In this document: positions 33,359 to 41,907 of the stretch, in pieces
Layout: each line of letters opens with the position of its first letter
How positions within the stretch are numbered: position 1 is the first letter of the stretch
DNA from: Fimbriimonadaceae bacterium
GTDB taxonomy: Bacteria; Armatimonadota; Fimbriimonadia; Fimbriimonadales; Fimbriimonadaceae
Reading direction: 5' to 3'
NCBI GenBank assembly: GCA_019638795.1
Contig: JAHBTB010000002.1
Location: 186,001-250,000, forward strand
Length of the DNA stretch: 64,000 nt
The notes under the pieces: model-generated
The model's database searches: none
Told to the model about the DNA's origin: nothing
What the model saw: only the letters and a program-made list of their open reading frames with translations
Position numbers and translations under genes: made by a program

Positions 33359-34114
33359 ATGCGCTACTTTGTCGTGGTCGGCGAGGCCGACGAGGGGCCG
33401 TTCACGTTCGACCAGCTCAAAGAACTGGCGGCCAAAGGCGAGATAAGGCCTGATTCGACCCTGCGACCAGAGTCGGGGGGCGATCCGGTGGCGGCAGGAT
33501 CGCTGGGTGGGTTGTTCGCGACACCTCCTCCCCAGACGGAGTCAGTGTCCCCTCCTTCCCCGCCGTCGTACACCGCGACCACGGGACGAAGCCCGGCGAT
33601 GGTCGCCGCCATCGCTGTCGCCCTGATGTGCGTGGTGTGCCTCCCCGTCGGGGGAGCGCTCCTCTATCCGGTGTTTGCCCAGGCCAGGCTGGCTGCCCAA
33701 CAGACCGCTGACATGAGCAGACTCAGGAAGATCGGCACCGCGACCCTGATGTACGCGAGCGAGCACGACGACCGCTTCCCCCCGGTCATGGACTCGGGCT
33801 CAGGCGTCCTGCCGTTTGTCGCTTCGAATGTCGTCTTGGGCGCAGAACAGGCGGTAGAGACGGTGTTCAAAAGCACAAACCCCCGGAGCGACAACTTTTC
33901 CGGTAACAGTCTCCTGGCCAGTCAAAACGCCTTCGCGATGGAGCATCGAGACCTCACGCTCATGTTCTTTGACTCGATGGACTGGCAGGGTGGCGTGAGA
34001 TGCTTGCTCACCGTCGACGGCTCGGTGCGCAAGAGCAGGGGTGACCGGGTCGTCAAGGCGGTCGCGAACAAGGGCGTCCTCAGTCCCCTGGACCTGGGCG
34101 CGGGTAGCCGTTAG
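33359..34114 (+). CDS. GYF-domain protein with pseudopilin-like (DUF1559-type) region
   Basis: A 251-aa protein from ATG 33359. Residues 1-60 form a GYF_2 domain (MRYFVVVGEADEGPFTFDQ). A Pro/Ser-rich stretch and one membrane helix (about 80-105) follow, then the pattern PVFAQARLAAQQTADMSRLR and LMYASEHDDRFPPV. The latter is the start of the soluble part of DUF1559-like pseudopilins common in Planctomycetota and Armatimonadota. The prepilin peptidase site is missing and replaced by the cytosolic GYF domain. A fusion sensing or scaffolding function is possible. Confidence 0.72.
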   Translation: MRYFVVVGEADEGPFTFDQLKELAAKGEIRPDSTLRPESGGDPVAAGSLGGLFATPPPQTESVSPPSPPSYTATTGRSPAMVAAIAVALMCVVCLPVGGALLYPVFAQARLAAQQTADMSRLRKIGTATLMYASEHDDRFPPVMDSGSGVLPFVASNVVLGAEQAVETVFKSTNPRSDNFSGNSLLASQNAFAMEHRDLTLMFFDSMDWQGGVRCLLTVDGSVRKSRGDRVVKAVANKGVLSPLDLGAGSR

Positions 34115-34120
34115 CCATGC

Positions 34121-36529
34121 TCATCCCTTCCCCGCGCTGAACTTCAACCGGGTCAGGGTGCGCATCTGGACCAGGGTGAAGCCGATGAGCATCGCCCCCA
34201 TGACCCAGGCGGCGGCGGTCGCATAGCCGAACTTGAGGAACTGGAACGCGTTCGTCCAGATCTCGAGGCCGAGGACGTGGGTGGCGTAGACCGGGCCGCC
34301 CCCGGTGAGGATGAAGATGCCCTCCATCGCCTTGAACCCGCCGATGACCGCGCCGAGCAAATTGATGAGCAAGAGGGGCCGAAGGCCGGGGAACGTGATG
34401 TGGCGCAGTTTGTGCGCCCAGCTGGCCCCGTCGAGATCGGCGGCCTCGTACCGTTCTCCGGGGATCTGCTTGAGAGCGGCAAGATAGAGGATCGACCCGG
34501 GGCCCGCCCCCGCCCAGATGCCGGGGAGCACGACGGCGAGCATCGCGAGCTTTGGGTCGCCCAGCCAATCGAGGGCGAGCGGGACGTGCTGGACGCCGGA
34601 CACACGGTCCCACAGGGCGGCGAACGGGTCGAGCAAGGAGTTGAGCAGACCTTGGGGCCCCCGGTCGTAGATCTGTCGCCAAAGGAAGGCGACGACCACC
34701 GAACTGGTCATCGCGGGAAGGTAGTAAAGCGTCCGGTAGAACACCTTGGCCCGAGGGATCTCGTTGAGCCCGACGGCCAGAAAGACAGGGAGCAAGAACC
34801 CGACCCCGACCGACAGACCGACGAAGACAAGGCTGTTGACGACCGACCGGTAGAAGATGGGTTGGGTGAAGACCTCGATGAAGTTGTCGAGGCCGACCCA
34901 GTGACTGCCCTTGATGATCTTGAAGTCTTGGAACGCGATGACCAAGCCCCGGGCAAGGGGGACGTAGGCCCAGAAAAAGATCGTGCCGGCCGCAGGCAGG
35001 AGCCACCAGAACAAGAACCGGGCGACCCGGCGGCGGTCGGTCCCCGCGGCGAGCCGGTCTTCGACCTGGGCAAGGCGGGACCGGGCCCTTCTGACCGCGA
35101 CCCACCCGAGCCAACCACCAAGGGCGGCCAGAAAAACCACCAGCCCGGTGGCCCACCCGCGTTGGCGGGCGAGGACGGCAGGCGGGGTGTAGCCGAGGAG
35201 CTTGCGGTCCATCTCCGCGGCGACTTGTTTGAGGATGACTCGGGCGGGGGTGCTTTCGTGCCGGGCCCGCTCCAGCGCACCGTCGAGGACCGAATAGACC
35301 TGCTGGCAGTTGTGGCCGTATGGTTCCGGATGCCCATGCTTGAACAGTTCGCGGTTGGCTTCGGCGTAGCTGGGGTCGACCTGCGTGGCCAGGTCGTGCC
35401 GCCCGATCTCCTCCAGCACGGCAGGATTGACAAACTTGGAGAGCCCGGCGTCAATGAACCGCTCCGCACTGATGCGGGCGCCCTGCTGGCTCGCCCAGAA
35501 CTTGATGAAGCGCCAGCAGGCGTCCAGCTTGTTGGGGTCCTTGACCTTGCTGCTGACCGCCCACATGCCTGCGTTGACTTCGTTGGCGTGGCCGGCCGGC
35601 CCGGCCGGCATCTGGGCGATGCCGATCAACTGGGCGGGTATGTCGCTCTGGTTGAGCACGACGTCCCCGGTGTAGCTGAACCACATGCTGATCTTGCCTG
35701 CGGCGATGTCGGCAGAAAGGTCGGCGGTCATGCGGCTGATCGGCCCGTGCTTCAGGCCGTCCTTGCCGGTCCACTTCTCTGTCGTCAGCCGCCGGAAGTA
35801 GTCGAGGGCCACCGCACCTTGAGGCGAGTCGATAGCCGATTTCCAGACCCCGGACTCGGTGGGCAGGGCGACTTCGCCACCGGCTTGCCACAGGAAGTTG
35901 ACCCACCAATACGCCTGGCTCTGGGCCGAGGTGCCGAAGGCGAATCCGTTCCGGCCCGGCTTGCTGTCGGTGAGCCTGCGGCCATATTCCAGGAACTCGG
36001 CCCAGTCGCGGGGCGGTCGGTCCGGATCGAGGCCGGCCTCCAGGAAGTGGTCGCGGCGGTAGTAGAGCGCTTGGGCGGCCTGAAAGAACGGCACCGCGTA
36101 CAAGTGGCCGTCGTAACTGCGCAGGACGCGGAGCACCTCGGGCGTGATGCGGCCGATAATGTCAGGGTCGTTCTGGACGAGGTCGTCAAGCGGGCGACAA
36201 AACCCTTGGTCGATGAAGTTGTAGTACTGGCGGAAGTTCACGTAGAACACGTCCGGCGAGGTGTCGCCCGCCATGGACATGAAGAGGCCGACCTCTTGAG
36301 TGTCGGAGGCCAGCTCAAGCCCGCCGGCGTTGGCGACCTGGACGTCGGGGTTCTGTCGGTGGAACTCGTCGAAGATGGCGCGTCGGGCGACCGAACGGGG
36401 GTCGCTGGCGTTGGGTGACGGGACGGCCCACGTCTTGGCCATCATGCGCACCGTCGTGACAGGGCGGTCTTGGGGCAGGGCGAGCGACGCCATGGCCAAG
36501 ACAAGAGCGGCCAAGGTCGCCCTGAGCAT
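34121..36529 (-). CDS. ABC sugar solute-binding protein fused to MalF-type permease
   Basis: One 802-aa polypeptide contains two parts of a carbohydrate ABC importer. Residues 1-21 are a signal peptide. Residues 25-430 form a family-1 extracellular solute-binding domain (DVFYVNFRQYYNFIDQGF, LYYRRDHFLEAGLDPDRPP, GKISMWFSYTGDVVLNQSD). A membrane helix near 455-475 (GWATGLVVFLAALGGWLGWV) links it to a six-helix permease with the ATPase-contact EAA loop YEAADLDGASWAHKL. No frameshift or stop divides them. The ATPase and the MalG-type second permease are not downstream in the window and may be elsewhere. The start is ATG 36529; there is no obvious ribosome site. Confidence 0.9.
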   Translation of the reverse strand: MLRATLAALVLAMASLALPQDRPVTTVRMMAKTWAVPSPNASDPRSVARRAIFDEFHRQNPDVQVANAGGLELASDTQEVGLFMSMAGDTSPDVFYVNFRQYYNFIDQGFCRPLDDLVQNDPDIIGRITPEVLRVLRSYDGHLYAVPFFQAAQALYYRRDHFLEAGLDPDRPPRDWAEFLEYGRRLTDSKPGRNGFAFGTSAQSQAYWWVNFLWQAGGEVALPTESGVWKSAIDSPQGAVALDYFRRLTTEKWTGKDGLKHGPISRMTADLSADIAAGKISMWFSYTGDVVLNQSDIPAQLIGIAQMPAGPAGHANEVNAGMWAVSSKVKDPNKLDACWRFIKFWASQQGARISAERFIDAGLSKFVNPAVLEEIGRHDLATQVDPSYAEANRELFKHGHPEPYGHNCQQVYSVLDGALERARHESTPARVILKQVAAEMDRKLLGYTPPAVLARQRGWATGLVVFLAALGGWLGWVAVRRARSRLAQVEDRLAAGTDRRRVARFLFWWLLPAAGTIFFWAYVPLARGLVIAFQDFKIIKGSHWVGLDNFIEVFTQPIFYRSVVNSLVFVGLSVGVGFLLPVFLAVGLNEIPRAKVFYRTLYYLPAMTSSVVVAFLWRQIYDRGPQGLLNSLLDPFAALWDRVSGVQHVPLALDWLGDPKLAMLAVVLPGIWAGAGPGSILYLAALKQIPGERYEAADLDGASWAHKLRHITFPGLRPLLLINLLGAVIGGFKAMEGIFILTGGGPVYATHVLGLEIWTNAFQFLKFGYATAAAWVMGAMLIGFTLVQMRTLTRLKFSAGKG

Positions 36530-36546
36530 GCCGCAAGTATACAAAG

Positions 36547-36574
36547 GCGGCGTCAGCTTTACCGCTGACGCCGC
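36547..36574 (-). terminator. terminator after the PEP-CTERM gene
   Basis: An 11-bp perfect stem, GCGGCGTCAGC with GCTGACGCCGC around a six-base loop, is followed on the minus strand by CTTTGT. It isolates the PEP-CTERM gene from the ABC gene that starts about 20 nt further on. Confidence 0.75.
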
Positions 36575-36595
36575 GCTGGAACCTGGGCGGGGCAA

Positions 36596-37168
36596 TCAGC
36601 CCCGGCGGCGGCGACCGACGAGGGCGGCGACGCCTAAGCCGAGGACGGCCATCGTGGCCGGCTCGGGCACCGCCGACGACGTCATCGACGCCGAGTAGGT
36701 GTCTCCGTCCGCCGAAGTCTGCGGATTGGCGAACGAGAAGGCAAACTGCTGGTCGATCCAGTTGCTCGCTTCGGCAGGGATGCTCGACCCGCTGAAGGTG
36801 ACGTTCTGCAAAGAGGCAAAGCTGGCTCCAAACCCGAACGGCGCGACAAAGGTGCCCGCGTCCCAGGTGATGGTGAGGACGTTTGAATCCGACCCCGTGC
36901 TGAACACAGCGGACCCGGCGGCGACGTCCTTGACGGCCCCGGCACCCGAGTAGGCGACGGGAGCCATCGCCAGGGTCACGTCGGAGTAAGTGGTGCCAAG
37001 AACGTTGAGCTCGATCCCGGTATAGGCGGCTCCGATCGTCGAGCCGGTCACAGTGAAAACAACAAGGTCGGACTCACCGATGGTCGGGTCTTGGAATGAC
37101 GCGACCGTGAACGCATGGCCCAGGGCGGCGACAAGCGCGCCACCGGCAACCAACAAAATCTTCTGCAT
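36596..37168 (-). CDS. PEP-CTERM sorting-domain protein
   Basis: A 190-aa exported protein. From ATG 37168 it has a signal peptide (MQKILLVAGGALVAALGHAF), a beta-rich domain of about 140 residues and the C-terminal sorting signal VPEPATMAVLGLGVAALVG plus RRRR. Such signals are recognised by an exosortase, not encoded here. Function of the domain is unknown. Its upstream region shares a perfect palindrome with recA (37210-37225), about 40 bp before its start. Confidence 0.9.
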   Translation of the reverse strand: MQKILLVAGGALVAALGHAFTVASFQDPTIGESDLVVFTVTGSTIGAAYTGIELNVLGTTYSDVTLAMAPVAYSGAGAVKDVAAGSAVFSTGSDSNVLTITWDAGTFVAPFGFGASFASLQNVTFSGSSIPAEASNWIDQQFAFSFANPQTSADGDTYSASMTSSAVPEPATMAVLGLGVAALVGRRRRG

Positions 37169-37209
37169 ATCTCCCTCAAACCTGAGCCGCACAGATTGTC
37201 GCGGCTGCA

Positions 37210-37225
37210 CCAGTAATATTACTGG
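37210..37225. promoter_or_regulatory. perfect palindrome CCAGTAATATTACTGG, LexA-like operator candidate
   Basis: A 16-bp perfect palindrome lies between the divergent PEP-CTERM and recA genes. Its centre AGTAATATTACT equals the core of the TTAGTARTAWTACTAA LexA box of Xanthomonadales. The half-site TACTGG recurs at 37235-37240 and 37324-37329, the last directly before the recA -10 box. Regulation by LexA is an inference; no lexA gene is in the window. Confidence 0.5.
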
Positions 37226-37306
37226 CCGCACAAATACTGGGCTAGTCAAGTTTGGGACAATAGGGCAATTCAGGTATTTCTGCGAGGTTGACAACGAGGC
37301 GTGCGG

Positions 37307-37335
37307 TTGCCAGCCGGCGGCAATACTGGTATACT
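37307..37335 (+). promoter_or_regulatory. recA promoter
   Basis: TTGCCA (37307-37312), a 17-nt spacer and TATACT (37330-37335) make a very good housekeeping promoter. A TACTGG half-site sits at the spacer/-10 border. The leader of about 33 nt carries AGGAC before ATG 37375. Confidence 0.8.
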
Positions 37336-37374
37336 GATGTCTAACACTCTGGGTGAAAACAGGACACCACGACT

Positions 37375-38433
37375 ATGGCGATAGACAAAAGCAGCACGGG
37401 GGACAAAGAGAAGGCGCTGGAGATCGCGCTTCAGCAGATCGAGAAGTCGTTTGGCAAGGGCTCGGTCATGCGCCTGGGGGGAGCCGACCAAGAGCCCGTC
37501 GAGGCCATCTCGACCGGGTCCCTTTCGCTGGACGCCGCGCTGGGGATCGGCGGCCTGCCACGTAGCCGCATCACCGAGATCTACGGCTCGGAGTCGAGCG
37601 GCAAAACCACGATTGCCCTGCACGTCATCGCCCAGGCGCAGAAAGCCGGGGGCATGGCCCTGTTCGTCGACGCCGAACACGCCCTTGACCTGGAGTACGC
37701 GAAGCGGCTCGGAGTGGACGTCGACCGCCTTTACGTCGCCCAGCCGACGACCGGCGAAGAGGCTTTGGAGATCATGGACTCGATGGTCCGGTCCGGCGCG
37801 ATGGACGTCGTCGTCCTTGACTCGGTCGCCGCGCTCGTGCCGAAGGCCGAGATCGAGGGCGACATGGGCGACAGCCACGTCGGCCTCCAAGCCCGGATGA
37901 TGTCCCAGGCCCTGCGCAAGCTCGGAGGCTCGATCAACAAGACCAGGACGGCGGCGATCTTCATCAACCAGATCCGCGAGAAGATCGGGGTCATGTTCGG
38001 CAACCCGGAGACGACCCCCGGTGGCCGCGCCCTCAAGTTCTGGGCCAGCACCCGCCTGGAGGTGCGCCGCGGCGAGTTCCTGAAGAACGGGCCCGACGCC
38101 TACGGTGCCCGCACCAAGGTCAAGGTCGTGAAGAACAAGGTGGCCCCGCCGTTCAAAAACGCCGAGTTCGACATGATCTTTGGCGAAGGCGTCAACCGGG
38201 CCGGCGACGTTCTCGACTTGGCCGTGGAGCACAACTTCGTCAGCAAGGCGGGCACGTACTACAACTACGGAGAGACCCGGTTGGGACAAGGTCGAGACAA
38301 CGCCCGGGGCTACCTGGACGAGCACCCTGAGGTCCTCGACGAATTGGACGGCCTTGTGCGCCAAAAGCTGGGCGTGAAGGCCCGCGGAGCCATCTCGGAG
38401 ACCGCCGTGGTCGGCGGCGCCCTCAACGTGTGA
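37375..38433 (+). CDS. recA: RecA recombinase
   Basis: Strand-exchange and SOS-coprotease ATPase of 352 aa. Walker [10 protein letters not shown], the catalytic glutamate in [10 protein letters not shown], Walker [14 protein letters not shown], the L2 region [20 protein letters not shown] and the C-terminal domain are intact. ATG 37375 has AGGAC upstream. Followed immediately by recX (GTG inside the last codons), rny and ymdB, an operon also common in other phyla. The upstream TACTGG motifs suggest damage induction. Confidence 0.98.
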   Translation: MAIDKSSTGDKEKALEIALQQIEKSFGKGSVMRLGGADQEPVEAISTGSLSLDAALGIGGLPRSRITEIYGSESSGKTTIALHVIAQAQKAGGMALFVDAEHALDLEYAKRLGVDVDRLYVAQPTTGEEALEIMDSMVRSGAMDVVVLDSVAALVPKAEIEGDMGDSHVGLQARMMSQALRKLGGSINKTRTAAIFINQIREKIGVMFGNPETTPGGRALKFWASTRLEVRRGEFLKNGPDAYGARTKVKVVKNKVAPPFKNAEFDMIFGEGVNRAGDVLDLAVEHNFVSKAGTYYNYGETRLGQGRDNARGYLDEHPEVLDELDGLVRQKLGVKARGAISETAVVGGALNV

Positions 38434-38870
38434 CTTCCCGCGACCGCGCCTTCGAGATCGCGTGGGCCGCAGTCGGCCGATCCGAAAGGACGGCCAGCGA
38501 ATTGGCCCGCCACCTGACGGCGCGCGGGATCGAGGCCGCCGACATCGACGCGGTCGTCGCCCGGCTGATCGAACTGGGCTACGTGGCCGACGGCCGCGTC
38601 GCCGACGACGCTGTCCAGTCGGCCAAGTCCGGTAAGCCGGTGGGACGAGACAAAGTGCGGGCAAAGCTCTTGTCGCGCGGAGTGGACGAGGCCGTGGTGG
38701 ACGAGGCACTCGGCACCATGGACCACGCCGGCGAGGTCGAGCGCGCGACGACACTCGCCGCCAAGCTGGGCACGGCGGCGGGGCCGGCCAAGGTGGCCAG
38801 GTACCTTGCCGCGCGGGGGTTTGACGAAGAAACCGTCCGCGACGTGGTCGAACGGCTCTTTCCCGACTGA
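38430..38870 (+). CDS. recX: RecX-family regulatory protein
   Basis: A 146-aa helical protein that in other bacteria caps and inhibits RecA filaments. Three-helix repeats are visible: [40 protein letters not shown] and [19 protein letters not shown]. Sequence similarity to RecX is moderate, but position (GTG 38430 overlapping the recA stop) makes the call strong. Confidence 0.88.
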   Translation: MTSRDRAFEIAWAAVGRSERTASELARHLTARGIEAADIDAVVARLIELGYVADGRVADDAVQSAKSGKPVGRDKVRAKLLSRGVDEAVVDEALGTMDHAGEVERATTLAAKLGTAAGPAKVARYLAARGFDEETVRDVVERLFPD

Positions 38871-38873
38871 GAC

Positions 38874-39920
38874 ATGGCGAGCAGCGACGAATTGATGACG
38901 CCCGGTGAGGCGGCGGCGGCGGCCAAACGCCTGTTGCTCAACGTCGTCCGTCGCGCGGCGGCCTCCGCAGTGGCCGAAGGCACGACCGTGGTGGTCCCCT
39001 TGCCTAGCGAAGACATGAAGGGCCGGCTGATCGGCCGGGACGGCCGCAACATCAAGGCGTTCGAGTCGGTCACCGGAGCCGACCTCATCATCGACGACAG
39101 CCCGGAGTCGGTGACCGTCTCCTGCTTCGACCCCTTGCGGCGCGAGGCGGCCCGGATGACCCTGGTCGGACTCGTCTTGGACGGTCGCATCCACCCTGGC
39201 CGGATCGAGGAGATCCACGAGAGGACCCTGGCTGACATCGAGGCCAGCCTGGTCGACGCGGGCCACGACGCGGCTGCCCGGGCCCAGGCAGGCCCGCTGC
39301 CCGCTCCTGTCGCCCACGTCCTTGGTCAACTGAGGTTCCGCACCAGCTACGCCCAAAACGTCCTTGAGCACAGTGTGGAGGTGGCGCGGCTGGCTTCCCT
39401 GCTCGCGGGAGAACTGGGGGCCGACGACGCGGTCTGCCGCCGGGCTGGGCTGCTCCATGACGTCGGCAAAGCCCTCGGTGCCGAGTGGAAAGGGCCCCAC
39501 GCCCTGGCCGGCATGGAGTTCTTGAGGCTCCACGGCGAACAGGACGAAGTGCTGAAGGCCGTCGGCGCCCACCACGACGAGATCCCTTGTGACACGCCGG
39601 AGGCCGTCGTCGTCGCGACCGCCGACGCCCTAAGCGCGGCCCGGCCCGGCGCACGGCGCGAGAAGGTCGAGGCCCACATCGAGCGGTTGGCGACGATCGA
39701 GTCTCTGGCGACGGGCCTCGCTGGTGTCGAGAAAGCCTATGCGGTGCAGGCGGGGCGCGAGGTCCGCGTCTATGTCCGCGCCGACCAGATCGACGACGCT
39801 GGGGCCCAGCGGGTCGCCCAGCAGGTCGCGAGGCGGATCAAGGCCGGCGTGGAGTACCCTGGCCCCTTGCGCGTCACCGTCATTCGTGAGTTTCGTGTCA
39901 CCGAGGTCGTGGGCCAGTGA
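38874..39920 (+). CDS. rny: RNase Y, short form lacking the membrane anchor
   Basis: Endoribonuclease that starts mRNA decay. It contains a KH domain (LPSEDMKGRLIGRDGRNIKAFESVTG near residues 44-75) and the HD catalytic domain with His-Asp in RAGLLHDVGKALG (about 200). The C-terminal region REVRVYVRADQIDDAGA is typical. The protein is 348 aa against about 510-520 in most species: the N-terminal transmembrane helix and long coiled coil are missing, replaced by about 40 helical residues. The start ATG 38874 follows the recX stop by 3 nt, so an upstream anchor in frame is not possible. Confidence 0.92.
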   Translation: MASSDELMTPGEAAAAAKRLLLNVVRRAAASAVAEGTTVVVPLPSEDMKGRLIGRDGRNIKAFESVTGADLIIDDSPESVTVSCFDPLRREAARMTLVGLVLDGRIHPGRIEEIHERTLADIEASLVDAGHDAAARAQAGPLPAPVAHVLGQLRFRTSYAQNVLEHSVEVARLASLLAGELGADDAVCRRAGLLHDVGKALGAEWKGPHALAGMEFLRLHGEQDEVLKAVGAHHDEIPCDTPEAVVVATADALSAARPGARREKVEAHIERLATIESLATGLAGVEKAYAVQAGREVRVYVRADQIDDAGAQRVAQQVARRIKAGVEYPGPLRVTVIREFRVTEVVGQ

Positions 39921-40690
39921 CATACCGCATCCTCTTCCTCGGCGACATCGTGGGCAAGCCAGGGCGCACCGCCGTCCTCGAGGCGCTGCCGAGCCTCCGG
40001 AACGCCCATAACCCCGACATCGTCATCGTGAACGGCGAGAACAGCGCCGCCGGGGTCGGGATCACGCCCGACATCGCCGACGAGCTTTTTCGCAACGGCG
40101 TTGACGCCGTCACTCTCGGCAACCACGCCTTCAATAAGCGGGAGATTTTCGACTACCTGGACAAGGGCAAGCCCATTGTCCGGCCCCACAACATGTCCAA
40201 GGGCGTGCCGGGCCGTGGCGTGTGCCATGTGCAGAAGGGCCAGGTCGACTTGGCCGTCGTCAACCTCTGCGGGCGCGTCTTCTTGGACGGTTACGGTGAC
40301 CCCTTCGCCGCGGTCGACGAGCTCCTGCCCCACATCGGCACCAAGCACGTCTTTATTGACTTTCATGCCGAGGCGACCAGCGAAAAGGTGGCCTTCGGCC
40401 ACTACGTGGACGGTCGCGTGTCGGCGGTGGTCGGCACCCACACCCACATCCAGACCGCGGACGAGACGGTTCTGCGCGGCGGCACCGCCTACATCACCGA
40501 CGTCGGCATGTGCGGCCCGGTCCCGAGCGTGATCGGCATGGACAAGGACATCGTGCTGCGGAAGTTCGTGTCAGGCTTGCCGACACGCTTTGAAGTCGCG
40601 AACGAACCTGGTGTAATCTGTGGAGTAGTCATCGACGTCTCAACAGAGACAGGGCGCGCCGTAGCGATCAGCCGGTTACGGCGTCCATAA
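39917..40690 (+). CDS. ymdB: YmdB-family metallophosphodiesterase
   Basis: A 257-aa calcineurin-like phosphoesterase of the TIGR00282 family; the Bacillus member hydrolyses 2',3'-cyclic nucleotides, products of RNA decay. Metal ligands are in FLGDIVGKPG, VNGENSAAG, LGNHAFN and the C-terminal GTHTHIQTAD. The GTG start overlaps the rny stop. The rny-ymdB pair is conserved across phyla and links RNA cleavage with removal of cyclic phosphates. Confidence 0.94.
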   Translation: MTYRILFLGDIVGKPGRTAVLEALPSLRNAHNPDIVIVNGENSAAGVGITPDIADELFRNGVDAVTLGNHAFNKREIFDYLDKGKPIVRPHNMSKGVPGRGVCHVQKGQVDLAVVNLCGRVFLDGYGDPFAAVDELLPHIGTKHVFIDFHAEATSEKVAFGHYVDGRVSAVVGTHTHIQTADETVLRGGTAYITDVGMCGPVPSVIGMDKDIVLRKFVSGLPTRFEVANEPGVICGVVIDVSTETGRAVAISRLRRP

Positions 40691-40723
40691 GATGTGCAGA
40701 GGCTGCAAAACCAGGGGCCCGAC

Positions 40724-41842
40724 ATGAAACTTTGGATCAAAACCACGACTTTGGCCGCGTTCTCCTTGGCGGCCGTGGTCGGCCTGTCACAGGAGATTTA
40801 CGCGCCGACCCGCACCGCCAAAGACCAAGGCATCTCGCTCAGCTCTTGGGGCAGCGGCACAGTGAAGGAGGCCGACGAGGCCGCGTTCGAAGGCACGACT
40901 TCGATCCGCGTGTCTTCGCGCAACTACTTCCAGGGTGGCATCCTCAGATTTGCGAACCCGGTGAACGTGGGAACCGCGTTTAACGACAAGAACAACCTGT
41001 TGCAGTTGATGGTGCTTGTCCCAGGCAAGAACCAAACGTTTGGGGGCACCGGTGGCGGCAAGTTCGGCGGCGGCGGATTCCCTGGCGCGGGCGGCTTCCC
41101 CGGTGCCGGCGGCCGTGGCCCGGCCGGAGCTGGTGGCGCGGGTGGCCGTGGACCGGCGGGCGCCGGCGGAGCCGGTGGTGGTGGCGGTCGTGGGCCAGCG
41201 GGCGCCGGTGGAGCCGGTGGCGGTGGTGGCCAGCGCGGCCCCGGTGGTGGGCCGGGATTGCCCGGTGGCCCTGGTGGGCCGGGAGGATTCCCGGGCAGCA
41301 AGGGCGGGCAGTCGGCAACTTCGACCGAAGTCCCCGCGCTGACCCATGTGCGCGTCGTCGTCGGCACCAGCGACGGCAAGATGTCGGAGGCCTACGTCGA
41401 CCTCTCGTCCACTTTTGCCGGCAAGGAAGGTTGGGCCCCCGCGGGGATCCCGCTCCAAGCCATCAGCGGACTTGAGAAGACGAACAAGGAGATCGTCTCG
41501 ATCGCCTTCTCAGGCGACAGCGTGAGCACGTTCTACATCGGCCAGATCAAGATCGTGAACGATCCGACGCCGATTTACGGCGAAATGAACACGCGTGCCG
41601 ACCTCAACCTTGCCGTCGGCGACGAATACACGTTTGTCGGCAGCGGTTATGGTGGCGCCACGGCCCTTAAGTACGAGTGGTGCTTCGACTCGGCGAACTT
41701 CGCCGGAGTCGACGCCGAGGGCCAGACCGTCACGCGGCGCTTCCGCAAGCCGGGCGACTATGTCGTCAAGTTGACGATCTCGGACGCCTATGGCCTGAAG
41801 AAACCGTACTCGACGACCATCAAAGTCACCGTCAACCCCTGA
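40724..41842 (+). CDS. secreted protein with Gly/Pro-rich repeats and PKD domain
   Basis: A 372-aa exported protein (signal peptide MKLWIKTTTLAAFSLAAVVG to LSQ). An N-terminal beta domain (25-100) is followed by about 85 residues almost wholly Gly, Ala, Pro, Arg (FGGTGGG, GRGPAGAGGAGG repeated), then a beta-rich region (about 200-285) and a C-terminal PKD-like domain with the typical YEWCFDSANFAGVDAEGQTV and RRFRKPGDYVVKLTISD. The low-complexity part could be flexible or fibrous, as in surface adhesins or matrix proteins. Function unknown. The start is ATG 40724. Confidence 0.75.
   Translation: MKLWIKTTTLAAFSLAAVVGLSQEIYAPTRTAKDQGISLSSWGSGTVKEADEAAFEGTTSIRVSSRNYFQGGILRFANPVNVGTAFNDKNNLLQLMVLVPGKNQTFGGTGGGKFGGGGFPGAGGFPGAGGRGPAGAGGAGGRGPAGAGGAGGGGGRGPAGAGGAGGGGGQRGPGGGPGLPGGPGGPGGFPGSKGGQSATSTEVPALTHVRVVVGTSDGKMSEAYVDLSSTFAGKEGWAPAGIPLQAISGLEKTNKEIVSIAFSGDSVSTFYIGQIKIVNDPTPIYGEMNTRADLNLAVGDEYTFVGSGYGGATALKYEWCFDSANFAGVDAEGQTVTRRFRKPGDYVVKLTISDAYGLKKPYSTTIKVTVNP
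41041..41304 (+). repeat. G/C-rich coding repeat (GRGPAGAGGAGG units)
   Basis: A stretch of imperfect GGN-rich units encodes glycine-rich peptides; the block GRGPAGAGGAGG occurs several times. Repeats of this type are prone to length change. Confidence 0.85.
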
Positions 41843-41861
41843 GGCCGACTTGACTTCCACG

Positions 41862-41891
41862 CGGCCCGGAGCCCTTTTGGCTTCCGGGCCG
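41862..41891 (+). terminator. terminator after the PKD gene
   Basis: CGGCCCGGA (41862-41870) pairs with TCCGGGCCG (41883-41891), extended inside by GCC/GGC. TATCTGTGTT follows. It separates the PKD gene from cdsA. Confidence 0.6.
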
Positions 41892-41907
41892 TATCTGTGT
41901 TAAAGCA

